A stretch of DNA of 29,187 bases from IMG/VR virus record IMGVR_UViG_3300035070_001995, positions 1-29,187 of that record; one strand, 5' to 3'. Below the pieces are notes generated by a model. That model ran no database searches. It had not been told where the DNA came from and saw only the letters and a program-made list of their open reading frames with translations. Source of the stretch: a virus. Positions 22,717-28,970 of the stretch are shown here, piece after piece. The first letter of the stretch is position 1. Every line of letters starts with the position of its first letter. Made by a program: the position numbers and the translations under genes.

Positions 22717-23440
22717 CCTCAGCCCGACGCCGTGCGACGATGCTCGCGATGCTGCCACCTTGTCCGTATCCGCCGGGGAACGGCGCGCCAGCCATGCCGC
22801 CACGGCTTCCGAATTTGCGGGCGTTGCCAATCCACGTTCTCCAAGCGGCGTCCCAGTCCTTGAAGACGGTGCCCCTCGCTCGGTGGTGATCAGCGAACCG
22901 ATCTGCTTCATGGCGGATTTCCTCGTCTGAGAAATTGCGGTTTTTGGCATCGGACACGTTTCGCTCGGACGGCACCCATCCATCCGGCAACTGGCATCCG
23001 CGTTTCGGCGGCTTCCCTTTCGATGGGGGAACACAAAGGGGTTCTTCTTCTTCTGATGGTTCTATGACGGTTCGGGTGAACCGCCGTTCGGGGTTTATTG
23101 CTTCCCCGTTCGGGGTTTCCGCAGTATTCACCGTTTCACGTTCGGGGTTTTCTTCCGCATTCACCGTTTCCCGTTCGGGGTTTCTTGGCGTTATGAGGTA
23201 GGAATTCTTTCCCCCGCGCCCGCCGCCGGTTGCGATTTTCAGCCACCCTGTTTCCTCAAGGCGGCGCACGATCTTCTGCGCGCCGCGCTCGGTGATCCTG
23301 GCCTTCTGCGCAATGCCGGACATGGACGGCCAGCACCGACCTTCGTCGTTCGCGAAATCAGCCAGCGCGAGAAGCACGAGCAATTCTGATCGGTCTGCCG
23401 GGCCATTGCCCCAGACTTGGGCCATGACGCGGATGCTCAT
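22706..23440 (-). CDS. O-like replication initiation protein with iterons in its gene
   Basis: A 244-residue protein starting MSIRVMAQVWGNGPADRSEL at the ATG at 23440 (ATGA overlap with the nuclease gene). Residues about 15-84 form a winged helix (LVLLALADFANDEGRCWPSM SGIAQKARITERGAQKIVRR LEETGWLKI). Residues 86-120 are a repetitive linker (NPERETVN twice, then related copies) produced by iteron-like DNA repeats. The C-terminal part (LPDGWVPSERNVSDAKNRNF, FADHHRARGTVFKDWDAAWR TWIG) is typical of phage replication proteins that recruit a helicase. In phage lambda the origin lies in the middle of gene O in the same way. Binding of these repeats by this protein is inferred, not shown. Confidence 0.8.
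   Translation of the reverse strand: MSIRVMAQVWGNGPADRSELLVLLALADFANDEGRCWPSMSGIAQKARITERGAQKIVRRLEETGWLKIATGGGRGGKNSYLITPRNPERETVNAEENPERETVNTAETPNGEAINPERRFTRTVIEPSEEEEPLCVPPSKGKPPKRGCQLPDGWVPSERNVSDAKNRNFSDEEIRHEADRFADHHRARGTVFKDWDAAWRTWIGNARKFGSRGGMAGAPFPGGYGQGGSIASIVARRRAEGAV
23085..23183. repeat. Four iteron-like repeats, candidate replication origin
   Basis: CGTTCGGGGTTT occurs four times on the plus strand, at 23085, 23107, 23139 and 23172, with steps of 22, 32 and 33 bases. Two of the copies also share a TTCACCGTTTC block in front. The array lies inside the linker of the O-like gene, as lambda iterons lie inside gene O. A stretch rich in T and C (23041-23054) lies on one side and could be an opening region, but it is short. 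Confidence 0.6.
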
Positions 23441-23787
23441 TCCACCCCCCACGCTTCAAGCGCCTCGTCAACGTCATCGACGCTGCGAACAACGGCATGG
23501 CGGAACCCGGCGGCGGTGAGTTTTTCGCCCACGGCCTTTTGTTCCGGCGTCAGGTAATTGCCCTCGGCCTTCACCTCGAAAAACAGCGCGCCGTGGCTGG
23601 TGAATGCGACAAGATCGGGGAACCCTACGGCCATGCCGATGTGCTTCGCCTTGGCGATCTGCATGGCAACTTCACGGCCTTTGAGGGCCAGTTCGTTAGG
23701 GCTGTGGTGGATCACGCAGCCGGGGAATTTCAGCCGCAGATAGTGCAGCACGGCCAGGTGGATCGGGCGTTCGCGGTCAACCCTCAT
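23437..23787 (-). CDS. VRR-NUC domain nuclease
   Basis: A 116-residue protein starting MRVDRERPIHLAVLHYLRLK at 23787. The core motifs of the VRR-NUC family are in order: an early basic helix, HHSPNE (27-32), GMAVGFPDLVAF with Asp58, and FFEVKAEGNYLTPEQKAVGE with Glu71 and Lys73. The closing GFRHAVVRSVDDV is also typical. These small enzymes belong to the PD-(D/E)XK group and may act on branched DNA. In phages they often sit beside helicase and replication genes, as here. It overlaps the O-like gene by four bases. Confidence 0.88.
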   Translation of the reverse strand: MRVDRERPIHLAVLHYLRLKFPGCVIHHSPNELALKGREVAMQIAKAKHIGMAVGFPDLVAFTSHGALFFEVKAEGNYLTPEQKAVGEKLTAAGFRHAVVRSVDDVDEALEAWGVE

Positions 23788-24059
23788 TTCAACCTCAGCA
23801 TGTCATGGCGGGCCGAATAGATCGCCCTGCGCAGTTGGCCCCGGCGCGGATCGTGGCGGCTCATGGCCTTCATGGCCGCGATCTGGCATTCCAGCGCCGA
23901 TAGCCGCAGCGCGTCTTGCCTCGCCTGCCTGTCGGTGGTTGTGACAGGTCCAGAGATAGCCCCTTCGTCCTTCGGGTTTTTGCGAGCGACGGCCGGGAAG
24001 CCCAAAGCCGAAAGGGCCTTCATGGCCGCAGACAATGCATTTCCCAGACACCAGATCAT
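23784..24059 (-). CDS. Reading frame with coupled ends; C-terminal half looks coding
   Basis: A 91-codon frame from an ATG at 24059 (overlapping the methyltransferase stop, ATGA) to a stop at 23784 (overlapping the nuclease start, ATGA). Its second half (LECQIAAMKAMSRHDPRRGQ LRRAIYSARHDMLRLK) has about 84 percent G or C at third positions by hand count and reads as a normal helical protein. Its first half reads less well than the other frame at the same place. Two explanations fit: a separate short gene that starts inside, or the 3' part of a frameshifted gene whose 5' part is the zinc-finger frame. No function is recognised. Confidence 0.45.
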   Translation of the reverse strand: MIWCLGNALSAAMKALSALGFPAVARKNPKDEGAISGPVTTTDRQARQDALRLSALECQIAAMKAMSRHDPRRGQLRRAIYSARHDMLRLK

Positions 24060-24069
24060 TCCGCTGCAA
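23803..24069 (-). CDS. Zinc-finger protein frame overlapping the previous frame
   Basis: An 88-codon frame, probably starting at a TTG at 24069 or a GTG at 24051. The first half has a clear zinc-finger pattern: KCIVCGHEGPFGFGLPG, then RGYLWTCHNHRQAGEARR, giving Cys-x2-Cys and Cys-x-x-His ligands. This look is familiar from small proteins of rhodobacterial genomes and phages. Its second half is Gly/Pro-rich with third-position GC near 53 percent, lower than in the alternative frame, but it ends in GDLFGPP, which could be natural. The two frames overlap almost fully, so only one may be used in each half. Confidence 0.55.
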   Translation of the reverse strand: MQRNDLVSGKCIVCGHEGPFGFGLPGRRSQKPEGRRGYLWTCHNHRQAGEARRAAAIGAGMPDRGHEGHEPPRSAPGPTAQGDLFGPP

Positions 24070-25048
24070 TCCCGAAAAGATCGCCGACCGATGCCTCGGC
24101 TTCTTTCAGGTTCTTGTTCGCCTGTGCCGCATATTCAGGTTTCAATTCGAACCCAAGATAGCGGCGGAACATTTTAACAGCCTGATAGCCAGTCGAACCG
24201 ATGCCATTGAACGGGTCCATCACTACATCGCCGGGCTTTGAATAGAGCCTCAGGCAACGTTCGATCACGTCCAGTTGTAGCGGGCAGACGTGCTTTTCAT
24301 CATTCTGCGCCTTCATGCGGTTCAGAACGTTGCCCTGCTGAATGTCCATCCATACCGGCGATGCCAGTTTCTGCCATTCGTAAACGTCAAATTCCGCATG
24401 AGGCAGAAGCGCGGCGATTTGTTCATCGGTCGGGGTTTCCGACGCCAGCCCGAGGCGGTGCATTTCGTGCAGCCATGCCTTGGCGATGCGGACGGCCTCT
24501 TTCGTGTCACCCGGCGCACAATGTTCGACCCGATCAGGGTTGTCACCCGGAGCACGGAAGAACAGCATATAGTCTGGCATCCCTACCCGGTTCATTGTGC
24601 TGTCCTTTCTGATCTGCTTGTAGAGCAGGCCCAAGGCTTTCGTGCGCTGCATCTCCACAACCGGATCTTTCCATATCGTGGAACGCCCGTGGTAGATCAG
24701 CCCGGCCGCCTCATGCGCACGGATCAGATCGCCGGAGAAATCCTGCAGCCCGATATACCCGTGCTTTCCCTTGCGGGTCGGCAGGTCGGTGCAGTGGACG
24801 CAGGCCATGCGCCCAGGCTTCATCACGCGGGTCAGAGCCTCGGCGAAGAATTGGTATTGCGCCATGAACGCCTGACCTTCGCCAGCGTTACCCAAGTCAC
24901 GTTCGCTGTCCGAATAGACGAACAAATCCCCGAACGGCGGCGAGAATACCGCGCAGTCGATTGACGCCTCCGGCATGGCCCACATCCCCTCGATGCAATC
25001 GGAGTTGTGGATGGCCCATCCGGCCCCTTGGTATTCCGGCTGTTTCAT
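24056..25048 (-). CDS. DNA methyltransferase (N4-cytosine / N6-adenine type)
   Basis: A 330-residue protein starting MKQPEYQGAGWAIHNSDCIE at 25048 (overlapping the helicase stop by four bases). It has the catalytic motif SPPF (36-39) near the N terminus and the cofactor motif DPFNGIGSTGYQA (278-290) near the C terminus, the order of beta-class amino-methyltransferases. About 65 residues between 165 and 235 look like the target-recognition part. It would transfer a methyl group from S-adenosylmethionine to an exocyclic amino group of DNA. No matching restriction nuclease is seen, so it is probably an orphan enzyme for protection or regulation. The target base and site cannot be read. Confidence 0.88.
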   Translation of the reverse strand: MKQPEYQGAGWAIHNSDCIEGMWAMPEASIDCAVFSPPFGDLFVYSDSERDLGNAGEGQAFMAQYQFFAEALTRVMKPGRMACVHCTDLPTRKGKHGYIGLQDFSGDLIRAHEAAGLIYHGRSTIWKDPVVEMQRTKALGLLYKQIRKDSTMNRVGMPDYMLFFRAPGDNPDRVEHCAPGDTKEAVRIAKAWLHEMHRLGLASETPTDEQIAALLPHAEFDVYEWQKLASPVWMDIQQGNVLNRMKAQNDEKHVCPLQLDVIERCLRLYSKPGDVVMDPFNGIGSTGYQAVKMFRRYLGFELKPEYAAQANKNLKEAEASVGDLFGIAAE

Positions 25049-26427
25049 TGTTCCGTCCTGATCCAGTTGGGGAACGCCAATTCAAGCGGGCGTTCGTATT
25101 TGACGCGGCGGGATGCTTCCGACTGCGCAGCGCGCATGGCGTCGGCCATCCGGCGCTTCATTTCGTCGTGCTTTTTCGATTTCTCGTTTATGACGTTCCA
25201 GATCACGGCTTCCGTATCGGCGATCACGATGTCATTGCGCACCGTCTCGGATTGCCCGAACCGATGCGACCGCCGCACGGCCTGATAATGCTGCTCATAA
25301 CTAAAACTAATCGAAGCAAACACTGCATGGGCGCAGTGCTGCCAGTTGACGCCGAACCCTGCCAGCTTCGGCTTGGTGACGATGGCGCGGTAATCACCGC
25401 TGGCAAAGCCGAGAAGCCGCCGCTCTTTTTCGTCGGGGTCCAGATCGCCGCGAACCTCGATTGCTCCGTCCACCAGCTTCGCCAGCAGCGCGCTTTCGTC
25501 ATTCGTCTCGCACCAGACCGTGACCGGCTTGTCGTGGTTTGCCAGCGATGCCGCCAATTCGCAGCGTTCGCTAATGGTCAGCCGCTTTTCGGCGTGGAAA
25601 CTGGTCGCGGACATTTCCGGGATGCGGAACAGCATCCCATCGGCAACATCCGTGTGCCGATCTGCGGCAACCTCATGAATGCGGCGATCTACATCATGCA
25701 GGACATATCCAGTATCATCCCCTCCAAGGTCGGATGGCAGGGTTGCGCACCGCGACCATGACGCGACGAAATTCCAGAAGTCATCAACGGCATGGCCCTT
25801 GAGACGCCATTCCTGCGATGCCGTCGACGTGTCATTGATGAACCATTTCGAGAGCATTTCCTGCTGGCGCATCACCCCGAGAAACTCGGCATGATTGCCA
25901 AGTTCGGTATGATCGTTCGGGGATGGCGTTGCGGTTGCCGCCAGCTTGTAAGGCGTGGCTTCAAACGCTTCCTGGATCAAAGCGCGCGTGCGCCCTGCGT
26001 ATGATTTCAGGATGCTGCTTTCGTCGAGGATGACCGCGCCGAAGGCCGACGGATCGAGTTTCTGCAGCCGCTCATAGTTCGCCACCATGACGCCCGCGCC
26101 GACTTCGTGATGCTCGCGGATTTGCCGAGCGTCAATGCCGAATTTCTGCCCCTCTCGGACCATCTGCCCGGCGACAGCAAGCGGAGTCAGGATCAGAGAC
26201 GGCTTGCCGGTTTCTTCGGCGCACTGGCGGGCGAATTCCAACTCGATGAATGACTTCCCGAGGCCGGTATCAAGGAAGGCAGCGGACTTGCCGCGATCCA
26301 GCGCGAAACGAACAACGGCCTGCTGATGCGCCTTGGCGTGGATGTTGATTGGTTGCGGGTTGAACCCGCCGCGCTTGGCGCCAGGCGCGCGGGCGGCGAT
26401 GAAATCTCGATACTCTTGGAGGCTCAT
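25045..26427 (-). CDS. SNF2/DEAD-type helicase
   Basis: A 460-residue protein starting MSLQEYRDFIAARAPGAKRG at 26427. Superfamily 2 motifs in order: Walker A LDTGLGKS (52-59), the acidic box LDESS (134-138), motif III-like TATPSPNDHTE (165-175), and in the second domain GFGVNWQHCAHAVFASISFS and QAVRRSHRFGQ (382-392), the SNF2-type motif VI. It should use ATP to move on or remodel double-stranded DNA. The gene is joined by four-base overlaps to the regulator and to the methyltransferase. This helicase-methylase pair recurs in phages of Alphaproteobacteria as I know them. It may act in replication or against host defence; which one is open. Confidence 0.88.
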   Translation of the reverse strand: MSLQEYRDFIAARAPGAKRGGFNPQPINIHAKAHQQAVVRFALDRGKSAAFLDTGLGKSFIELEFARQCAEETGKPSLILTPLAVAGQMVREGQKFGIDARQIREHHEVGAGVMVANYERLQKLDPSAFGAVILDESSILKSYAGRTRALIQEAFEATPYKLAATATPSPNDHTELGNHAEFLGVMRQQEMLSKWFINDTSTASQEWRLKGHAVDDFWNFVASWSRCATLPSDLGGDDTGYVLHDVDRRIHEVAADRHTDVADGMLFRIPEMSATSFHAEKRLTISERCELAASLANHDKPVTVWCETNDESALLAKLVDGAIEVRGDLDPDEKERRLLGFASGDYRAIVTKPKLAGFGVNWQHCAHAVFASISFSYEQHYQAVRRSHRFGQSETVRNDIVIADTEAVIWNVINEKSKKHDEMKRRMADAMRAAQSEASRRVKYERPLELAFPNWIRTEQ

Positions 26428-26702
26428 TCCGCCCCCCCGGTATTGGTTTCCATACCTTCTACGGCCGCTTTAACCTGCTGCCAGCAGTCCGCATTTTGTA
26501 TATTGTCAACTGGCCGCATCCCGAAAAGCTGCGGTGGGCACTCGACGCCTACCGACTCCGCAAGGTGCTGGCATGTGTAGAACCAGGACGATGGGAACCA
26601 TCCGCGAACGACTGCGTTGCTTACTGCCGTCGCGCCTACTTCCAGCGCATCGGCCATGTTCTTTCGCCCTACGGCGTCGGCAAATTGGGGTGCTGTCATC
26701 AT
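26424..26702 (-). CDS. Cro-like helix-turn-helix regulator at the divergent switch
   Basis: A 92-residue protein starting at the ATG at 26702 (MMTAPQFADAVGRKNMADAL); the next ATG (26699) is also possible. The text FADAVGRKNMADALEVGATA VSNAVVRGWFPSSWF fits a Cro/YdaS-type helix-turn-helix, with the recognition helix near VGATAVSNAVVRGW. The rest is ESVGVECPPQLFGMRP and a helix. It is the first gene of the leftward operon and faces the rightward operon across 145 bases, the usual place of a Cro or CI-type regulator. The leftward promoter would start RNA only a few bases before this ATG, so the message may be leaderless. It probably binds the repeats in the gap. Confidence 0.75.
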   Translation of the reverse strand: MMTAPQFADAVGRKNMADALEVGATAVSNAVVRGWFPSSWFYTCQHLAESVGVECPPQLFGMRPVDNIQNADCWQQVKAAVEGMETNTGGAE

Positions 26703-26711
26703 GGTAGAAGC

Positions 26712-26741
26712 ATCATATCCATAAATGGTGGATGCACGCAA
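26712..26741 (-). promoter_or_regulatory. Leftward promoter of the early operon
   Basis: On the minus strand TTGCGT (plus 26736-26741), an 18-base spacer and TATGAT (plus 26712-26717) fit a sigma70-type promoter with a strong -10. RNA would start near 26705, only about three bases before the ATG of the regulator. A TCCAT-type operator-like repeat fills the spacer. Confidence 0.55.
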
Positions 26742-26816
26742 CCCCATAATTTGTGGCTTGCGCGCGACAGTCCATCATATGTGAATTTGCCCTTGCGGCG
26801 TCCATCTAATGTGTAT
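26718..26816. promoter_or_regulatory. Operator-like repeats in the divergent region
   Basis: GTCCATCATATGTGAAT (26770-26786) and GTCCATCTAATGTGTAT (26800-26816) agree at 14 of 17 bases and are exactly 30 bases apart. A shorter relative, TCCATAAATGGTG, lies at 26718-26730 inside the leftward promoter spacer. A partial dyad with GCAA/TTGC arms and an AATT centre lies at 26738-26761 over the leftward -35. They are good candidates for binding sites of the Cro-like protein. Confidence 0.5.
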
Positions 26817-26819
26817 ACA
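26793..26819 (+). promoter_or_regulatory. Possible rightward promoter
   Basis: A weak sigma70-type candidate: TTGCGG (26793-26798), a 15-base spacer and TATACA (26814-26819). RNA would start near 26826, 20 bases or so before the ATG at 26848. The second operator-like repeat overlaps the spacer and -10. The spacer is short, so this is tentative. Confidence 0.35.
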
Positions 26820-26847
26820 GTCAGTCCCATCAACACCGGAGACTGAC

Positions 26848-27075
26848 ATGATCAAGATCGACAAAGGCATCCCGATCCCGCGCCACAGCAAGGGGCCGAA
26901 GCCGAAGTATCCGTTCGCGCAAATGTCCATCGGGGACAGCTTTTTTGCCGCCGAAGGCAAGAGCACCATCAGCGCATCGTCCTGCCAGAACGCAAAGCGT
27001 CACGGCGGGAAATTCACCATGCGAGCCACCGTCGAGGATGGCGTCACCGGCTACCGCGTCTGGCGGATCGAGTAG
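26848..27075 (+). CDS. Small KYPF..GDSFF protein (DUF7303-like)
   Basis: A 75-residue protein starting MIKIDKGIPIPRHSKGPKPK at the ATG at 26848, with GGAG eight bases upstream. The pattern KGIPIP, then KYPFAQMSIGDSFFAAEGKS, AKRHGGKFTMRATVEDGVTG YRVWRIE matches a common small phage protein family as I know it (DUF7303-type), of unknown function. An upstream in-frame start at 26809 would lie in the promoter region. It is the first gene of the rightward operon. The last gene of the window carries a related KYPFADMAVGDW motif. Confidence 0.75.
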   Translation: MIKIDKGIPIPRHSKGPKPKYPFAQMSIGDSFFAAEGKSTISASSCQNAKRHGGKFTMRATVEDGVTGYRVWRIE

Positions 27076-27084
27076 GAGACCGAC

Positions 27085-27357
27085 ATGCCCCTCCACACCT
27101 TTTCCATCGACGTTTGCCCCGATCAGGGGCCGTGCCTCAACGATTGGGATGCGACGTTTTCCTGCACCCACGAGCGCGCCGACCGCGCAGCCGGTTTCCC
27201 CGGCGGCTGGACCTGCGAATTCCTGTGGGCGCAGCTTGGCGGGCTGACCGTCACCCGCTCGATGCTGGAACTGATCACCTCGCGCGCCGAGGTCGAGGCC
27301 ATCGAGGCCCGCGTCACCGAACAGATGACGGCGGATAGCTGGGCGGAGGTCGCGTGA
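27085..27357 (+). CDS. Hypothetical 90-residue protein
   Basis: A protein starting MPLHTFSIDVCPDQGPCLND with AGGAGACCGAC directly upstream, nearly the same leader as the first gene of the operon. It has a beta part (DWDATFSCTHERADRAAGFP GGWTCEFLWAQL) with three Cys, and a C-terminal helix (LITSRAEVEAIEARVTEQMT). Its stop overlaps the next ATG by one base (TGATG). I do not recognise the family. Confidence 0.6.
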   Translation: MPLHTFSIDVCPDQGPCLNDWDATFSCTHERADRAAGFPGGWTCEFLWAQLGGLTVTRSMLELITSRAEVEAIEARVTEQMTADSWAEVA

Positions 27358-27527
27358 TGGATACTCAAACCGAACTGCTCAAGGCGCTGGATCGCATCTA
27401 CGGCAACGGCGGCATGACGATGAAGCTGATGGAGGCGATCTGCGACCTGCGCGTCATCGCCCGCAAGACCGGCACTGATTTCGACACCGCAGCCCGCTAC
27501 GGCGCTGCTGCTGCAAAGGAGGCGTAG
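27357..27527 (+). CDS. Short 56-residue helical protein
   Basis: I read this gene directly. ATG at 27357 overlaps the upstream stop (TGATG), and the stop TAG at 27525 touches the next ATG. The protein begins MDTQTELLKALDRIYGNGGM, continues as helix (KLMEAICDLRVIARKTG) and ends RYGAAAAKEA. The tight spacing on both sides and normal codon use support translation. The 3' end carries AAAGGAGG, which serves as ribosome binding site of the next gene. No known family. Confidence 0.6.
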   Translation: MDTQTELLKALDRIYGNGGMTMKLMEAICDLRVIARKTGTDFDTAARYGAAAAKEA

Positions 27528-27755
27528 ATGGACGCCGACCGCATGTTCCGCGACTATGACATTCACGTCGCTGACTCTGTCCGCTATTGGCGGGACTACG
27601 TCGAGGAAGTCAACGACGCGCGTCTGGCGCGCGGCATCGTTCGCCCCGTTCGCCGCTGGTGGCAGAAGCCCGACGTGCTGTTCCTGATCGGATCGGCGTC
27701 CTTCTGCGGCGGGTCGTTCGCCCTGGTTCTTCTCGGCGCGGCGGGGATTGTGTGA
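27528..27755 (+). CDS. Small single-pass membrane protein
   Basis: A 75-residue protein starting MDADRMFRDYDIHVADSVRY, with AAAGGAGG just upstream in the end of the previous gene. The first 45 residues are charged and helical (YWRDYVEEVNDARLARGIVR, PVRRWWQKP). Residues about 50-73 form one hydrophobic helix (LFLIGSASFCGGSFALVLLG). The basic part before the helix suggests an N-in orientation. The last base of its TGA is the first of the Erf gene ATG. Function unknown. Confidence 0.65.
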   Translation: MDADRMFRDYDIHVADSVRYWRDYVEEVNDARLARGIVRPVRRWWQKPDVLFLIGSASFCGGSFALVLLGAAGIV

Positions 27756-28366
27756 TGAACGAAGTCACCAAGATTGTCGCCCACAAGGGCATTTTTCACG
27801 CCCTCGCCGCCGCGCAGGCGCAGATGGGAAAGGCCATCAAGGACAGCACGAACCCCGCTTTCCGCAGCAGATATGCCGATCTTGCGAGCGTCATGGACGC
27901 CTGCCTTCCGGCGCTGAATGCCAACGGGGTAGCCGTCTACCAGCCGACGATTGACGACGACACCGGGCGTTTTGTCGAGACGATCCTCGCCCACGAAAGC
28001 GGCGAGACGATCCGCTGCCGCGTCCCGCTGATTGTCCAGAAAAACGACATGCAGGGCTATGGCTCAGCAGTCACCTACGCCCGCCGCTACGGGTTGATGT
28101 GCATGGCTGGCATTGCGCCGGAAGACGACGATGGCAACGCAGCCGCGAAGGCAGCGCCGGTTGTCGAGCGCCCGATCAACATCAGCGCCGACCAGTTTGT
28201 GCAGTTGATGGGCATGATCGAAAGCACCGCGTCTGACCCGGCGAAATTGGCGCAATGGCTCGGTGTCAAGATGCTGGAAGACCTGAACGTTCAGCAGTGG
28301 GAGCGGGCCATGACGCAGCTTCGCAAGAAGCTCGCCAAGGGAGCGGATGATGCAGCAGCACAGTGA
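27755..28366 (+). CDS. Erf-type single-strand annealing protein
   Basis: A 203-residue protein starting MNEVTKIVAHKGIFHALAAA at the ATG at 27755. The frame is open further upstream, but that part lies over the membrane gene. Family text: IFHALAAAQAQMGKAIKDST NPAFRSRYADLASVMDACLP AL and the strong motif GYGSAVTYARRYGLMCMAGI APEDDDGN (101-128). Erf proteins anneal complementary single strands during phage recombination and genome circularisation. The C-terminal part (180-203) is basic and helical. The exonuclease gene follows with a 20-base overlap, the normal partner arrangement. Confidence 0.88.
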   Translation: MNEVTKIVAHKGIFHALAAAQAQMGKAIKDSTNPAFRSRYADLASVMDACLPALNANGVAVYQPTIDDDTGRFVETILAHESGETIRCRVPLIVQKNDMQGYGSAVTYARRYGLMCMAGIAPEDDDGNAAAKAAPVVERPINISADQFVQLMGMIESTASDPAKLAQWLGVKMLEDLNVQQWERAMTQLRKKLAKGADDAAAQ

Positions 28367-28970
28367 GGAATGGTTCGCAGCCCGCTTGGGGCGCGTGACG
28401 GGTTCGCGCGTGGCTGACGTGATGGCGAAGACCAAGGCCGGATACAGCGCCAGCCGGGCGAACTACATGGCCGAACTGATCTGCGAGCGGCTGACCGGCC
28501 AGCAGGCCGAGCGGTTCACGAATGCCGCAATGCAGTGGGGGACTGACACCGAACCCCGCGCCCGCGCCGCATATGAGTTTCTGACCGACAATCCCGTCAT
28601 CGAGACGGGCTTTGTCCTGCACGGAGGCATTGCCGATTTCGGCGCGTCCCCCGATGGCCTGGTGGCGGATGATGGGCTTGTAGAAATCAAGTGCCCGAAC
28701 ACCGCCACCCATATCGAGACGCTCTTGGGCGAGTCCGTGCCTGGCAAATACGTCACACAGATGCAGGCGCAAATGGCCTGCACCGGCCGGGCGTGGTGCG
28801 ACTTCGTGTCGTTCGATCCGCGCCTTCCGGGCGACATGCAGCTTTGGGTCAAGAGGGTGCAGCGCGACGACGCGTTCATTGCCGACATGGAGGCCGAGAT
28901 TTCGGCCTTCCTCAGCGAAATCAACCAGAAGCTGGACGCGCTTCGCACCAAGTATGAGGTTGCAGCATGA
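28347..28970 (+). CDS. YqaJ / lambda-Exo-type recombination exonuclease
   Basis: A 207-residue protein starting MMQQHSEEWFAARLGRVTGS at 28347, with AGGGAG shortly upstream. Motifs of the family: EEWFAARLGRVTGSR near the N terminus, WGTDTEPRARAAYE (64-77, Glu69), GASPDGLV with Asp103, and LVEIKCP with Glu113 and Lys115, the metal-binding set of PD-(D/E)XK enzymes. It would digest one strand of double-stranded DNA from the end and leave single strands for Erf. It overlaps the Erf gene and, by four bases (ATGA), the next gene. The length fits the family. Confidence 0.88.
   Translation: MMQQHSEEWFAARLGRVTGSRVADVMAKTKAGYSASRANYMAELICERLTGQQAERFTNAAMQWGTDTEPRARAAYEFLTDNPVIETGFVLHGGIADFGASPDGLVADDGLVEIKCPNTATHIETLLGESVPGKYVTQMQAQMACTGRAWCDFVSFDPRLPGDMQLWVKRVQRDDAFIADMEAEISAFLSEINQKLDALRTKYEVAA

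Noticed and set aside
23085-23183. CRISPR-like spacing of the 12-base repeats
   Set aside because: Repeats are too short, the steps are 22, 32 and 33, and the array is within a coding gene. Iterons explain it better.
27587-27754. N-terminal extension of the Erf protein
   Set aside because: The sequence upstream of 27755 in this frame is a shadow of the membrane protein gene, and MNEVTKIVAHKGIFHAL fits the family start.
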